Positions 4,319 through 6,177 of a stretch of 6,177 nt of DNA are shown in pieces (the first letter of the stretch is position 1; every line of letters starts with the position of its first letter). The notes beneath the pieces are model-generated. The model was not told the DNA's origin. It made no database searches and saw only the letters and a program-made list of their open reading frames with translations. The stretch comes from Saprospiraceae bacterium (lineage in GTDB: Bacteria > Bacteroidota > Bacteroidia > Chitinophagales > Saprospiraceae), in the NCBI GenBank assembly GCA_007128085.1, contig SKYC01000403.1, forward strand, positions 1-6,177. Direction: 5' to 3'. The position numbers were made by a program, and so were the translations under genes.

Positions 4319-6177
4319 ATGTTTCAGTTGATAAAAAATATAGTTCGCACGGCAACTCTTTGTTTGTTTTTTTCAGTGCTTCCCTATTTGCTCCTGGCAC
4401 AGGGGCATCAACTGTTGTTTGTGGATGCCGGTTCAGGTCAACCGATAGCCGATGTTTTTGTGGAGTGGAGAACAGTCAATCAAAATGGGTTTGCAATTAC
4501 CGATCCTTCCGGAGCGGTGAAAATTCCCGACTTAAGTGAAAAAGAGCTGTATTTCTTTGCATCACACATTAATTATGTACCCAAGGCCGATACTTTACCT
4601 CCGGGAAGCCGGGAGGTTTTTTTAGTGCCGGGTGGTTACGATCTGAAAGAGGTGGTCGTTACCGGCCAGTTTAGCCCGCGTTCAGCAGAGCGATCGGTAT
4701 ATGTGGTCCAAACCATTGGGCAGGAGGAAATAGAATCACATCACGGCAGAGACTTGTCGGATTTGTTCTTTCACCAATTGAATTTCAGACCCTCCAACGA
4801 TGTGCGTCAGGGGTTGACATCTTTCAGCCTGCAGGGAATTTCCGGCAACAATTTGCTGATTTTATTGGACGGGGTACCCATCAACGGAAGGACCAGTGAT
4901 GACTTTGATTTCGGGCAGATAGACCCCGGAAATATAGAGCGGATCGAAATTGTAAAGGGCCCGATGTCCGTGCTGTACGGAAGCAATGCGATGGCCGGAG
5001 TGGTCAATCTGCTGACGCGTTCCGACCGCGATACCAGCTTCGCTTTGCGGACCTCGCTTCTCGCGGAAACGGTCGATAATAAATTCGGATGGGAAGAGGG
5101 AATTCAACAACTTTCACTTCATCCGTCTTTTGGATTTTCCGAAATTCCATTGCAGTTGTCGGCATCCCTCAGTAAAAAGTTTTTTCACGGACATAGGGGA
5201 AATACAAACAAGCGGGCTATGCTGTGGAAGCCCAAGGAACAGTGGCATGCGAGTTGGGGGGCAAACTATAGACCGCAAAAGTGGAACATTCGGTTTCGCA
5301 CCGACTTTATGAATGAGTTGATAAGTGCACCCGGTGAACCCGTGGGAATTGTTAGACCCATCGCACTGGACGATTATTTCCGCACAACACGGTTTATCCA
5401 TCAGCTCCAGATAAACAGAAGTATTCCCGGATTTGGAAGCGTGGAGAGTTTAATGGCACTCACAGATTACCGCAGAAAAAAAGAACAATGGGCCGTGAAC
5501 CTGAATGCAGGAACCCGTCAGTTGTCTACTGCTGATGGAGGGCAAGATAAAACCAGCCTGATTGGATTTCAAAATCGATCTGCTGTAAATATATTGGGTG
5601 AGAGCGAGTTGAGTATGCAGGTGGGCTACGATTACGAATACCAAAAAATTGAAGGGGGCAGATTGATAGATGAGCAATCCCGGGATTTGCATGAGATCTC
5701 TGTTTTTGCAGCCGCGGAGTATCGGATGATGGATGGCCTTAAAATACGGCCGGGATTGCGCCTTACCTACAACAGTCTTCACAGCAGTCCGGTAGTGCCC
5801 TCCCTGAACGCCATGTACAGTTTTGACAGTGGATTAGATCTGAGAATGGCTTACGGTAGGGGATACCGTGCACCCTCTATCAGGGAAATGTACTTTGAAT
5901 TCTTTGATTCCAATCACAAAATAATAGGCAACGAGGACTTGAAGGCCGAGAATGGACATCACTTCACTACCTCATTGTCGGGCAAGGCCTCTATTCTTTC
6001 TCAAAGTGACTTTAATTGGTCTGTTCAACTCTTTTACAACAGCATTTCAGACCAGATCACGTACGGTCGCTCTGTTCGTGACCCCCAAATCACCACGCTG
6101 ATCAATCAAAGCAAATTTAAGTCCTGGGGAGTCGCGCTGGATGGATCTTTTAGTTTCGGCCAATTGGATATTCGGCC
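4319..6177 (+). CDS. TonB-dependent outer-membrane receptor (3' end beyond the window)
   Basis: The frame stays open for 619 codons from ATG 4319 to the window edge, so the C-terminus is missing. Residues 1-27 are a signal peptide: basic start, hydrophobic core, then LLLA before Gln28. Residues about 30-105 resemble a carboxypeptidase-regulatory-like beta-sandwich (GQPIADVFVEW, ITDPSGAVKIPDL). DLKEVVVTGQF (108-118) is the Bacteroidota segment often taken as a TonB box. The plug follows at about 122-235, with LLILLDGVPINGR (179-191), IERIEIVKGPMSVLYGSNAM (206-225) and AGVVNLLTR. The rest is a beta-barrel containing GYRAPSIREMY (515-525) and NEDLKAEN (538-545), both typical of FepA/BtuB/CirA-like receptors. 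It would import a bound ligand such as a siderophore, haem, cobalamin or metal complex using TonB energy; the ligand cannot be told. No ATG lies upstream in frame before TGA 4250-4252, which fixes the start. No SusD partner is visible, and SusC-type length is not expected. Confidence 0.93.
   Translation, partial: MFQLIKNIVRTATLCLFFSVLPYLLLAQGHQLLFVDAGSGQPIADVFVEWRTVNQNGFAITDPSGAVKIPDLSEKELYFFASHINYVPKADTLPPGSREVFLVPGGYDLKEVVVTGQFSPRSAERSVYVVQTIGQEEIESHHGRDLSDLFFHQLNFRPSNDVRQGLTSFSLQGISGNNLLILLDGVPINGRTSDDFDFGQIDPGNIERIEIVKGPMSVLYGSNAMAGVVNLLTRSDRDTSFALRTSLLAETVDNKFGWEEGIQQLSLHPSFGFSEIPLQLSASLSKKFFHGHRGNTNKRAMLWKPKEQWHASWGANYRPQKWNIRFRTDFMNELISAPGEPVGIVRPIALDDYFRTTRFIHQLQINRSIPGFGSVESLMALTDYRRKKEQWAVNLNAGTRQLSTADGGQDKTSLIGFQNRSAVNILGESELSMQVGYDYEYQKIEGGRLIDEQSRDLHEISVFAAAEYRMMDGLKIRPGLRLTYNSLHSSPVVPSLNAMYSFDSGLDLRMAYGRGYRAPSIREMYFEFFDSNHKIIGNEDLKAENGHHFTTSLSGKASILSQSDFNWSVQLFYNSISDQITYGRSVRDPQITTLINQSKFKSWGVALDGSFSFGQLDIR

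Noticed and set aside
1..6177. CRISPR array, insertion sequence, tRNA, or a new defence-type gene cluster
   Set aside because: No regularly spaced repeats, transposase motifs, tRNA-like fold or multi-gene defence arrangement can be seen. The genes present are mostly ordinary housekeeping or uptake functions.

Overview
The window looks like a chromosomal stretch from a member of the Bacteroidota, perhaps a Saprospiraceae- or Cytophagales-like lineage (the lineage is inference). The reasons are a TonB-dependent outer-membrane receptor with an N-terminal carboxypeptidase-regulatory-like domain and a KEVVVTG-type segment, an S24 repressor of the style common in that phylum, start codons without clear Shine-Dalgarno sequences, several matches to the Bacteroidota -7 promoter box TAnnTTTG, and pyrE lying divergent from a NUDIX hydrolase.

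Layout. Positions 1-766 hold no intact gene. They contain the 3' end of a decayed class III adenylate/guanylate cyclase gene (core 358-570), possibly older gene debris upstream of it, and an AT-rich leader with a candidate promoter. An intact XRE/S24 (LexA/CI-like) repressor follows at 767-1588 (+). It converges on a two-gene minus-strand unit: pyrE (3421-2792), then an M42 metallo-aminopeptidase (2771-1686), 20 bases apart. Divergent from pyrE, with only 24 bases between start codons, is a NUDIX hydrolase gene that should begin at ATG 3446 but is interrupted by an in-frame TAA at 3548-3550. Its NUDIX domain stays open from 3551 to 4102. A near-ideal intrinsic terminator (10-bp perfect stem, 6-nt loop, T-run) is folded over the NUDIX stop codon. 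After an intergenic region of about 210 bases, a TonB-dependent receptor begins at 4319 and runs off the right edge at 6177 without a stop.

How it fits together. pyrE (pyrimidine biosynthesis) and the peptidase are probably co-transcribed housekeeping genes. The NUDIX gene is a conserved-looking neighbour that has suffered a nonsense change, or else a sequencing error. The receptor is an outer-membrane uptake protein of unknown substrate. The S24 protein has all the residues expected for a self-cleaving repressor, but no obvious SOS or phage target lies next to it.

I see no CRISPR array, tRNA, rRNA, transposase or recognisable new multi-gene system. The most notable signals are signs of gene decay: the cyclase remnant, the NUDIX nonsense codon, and a protein-like but start-less reading frame antisense in the NUDIX-receptor gap.
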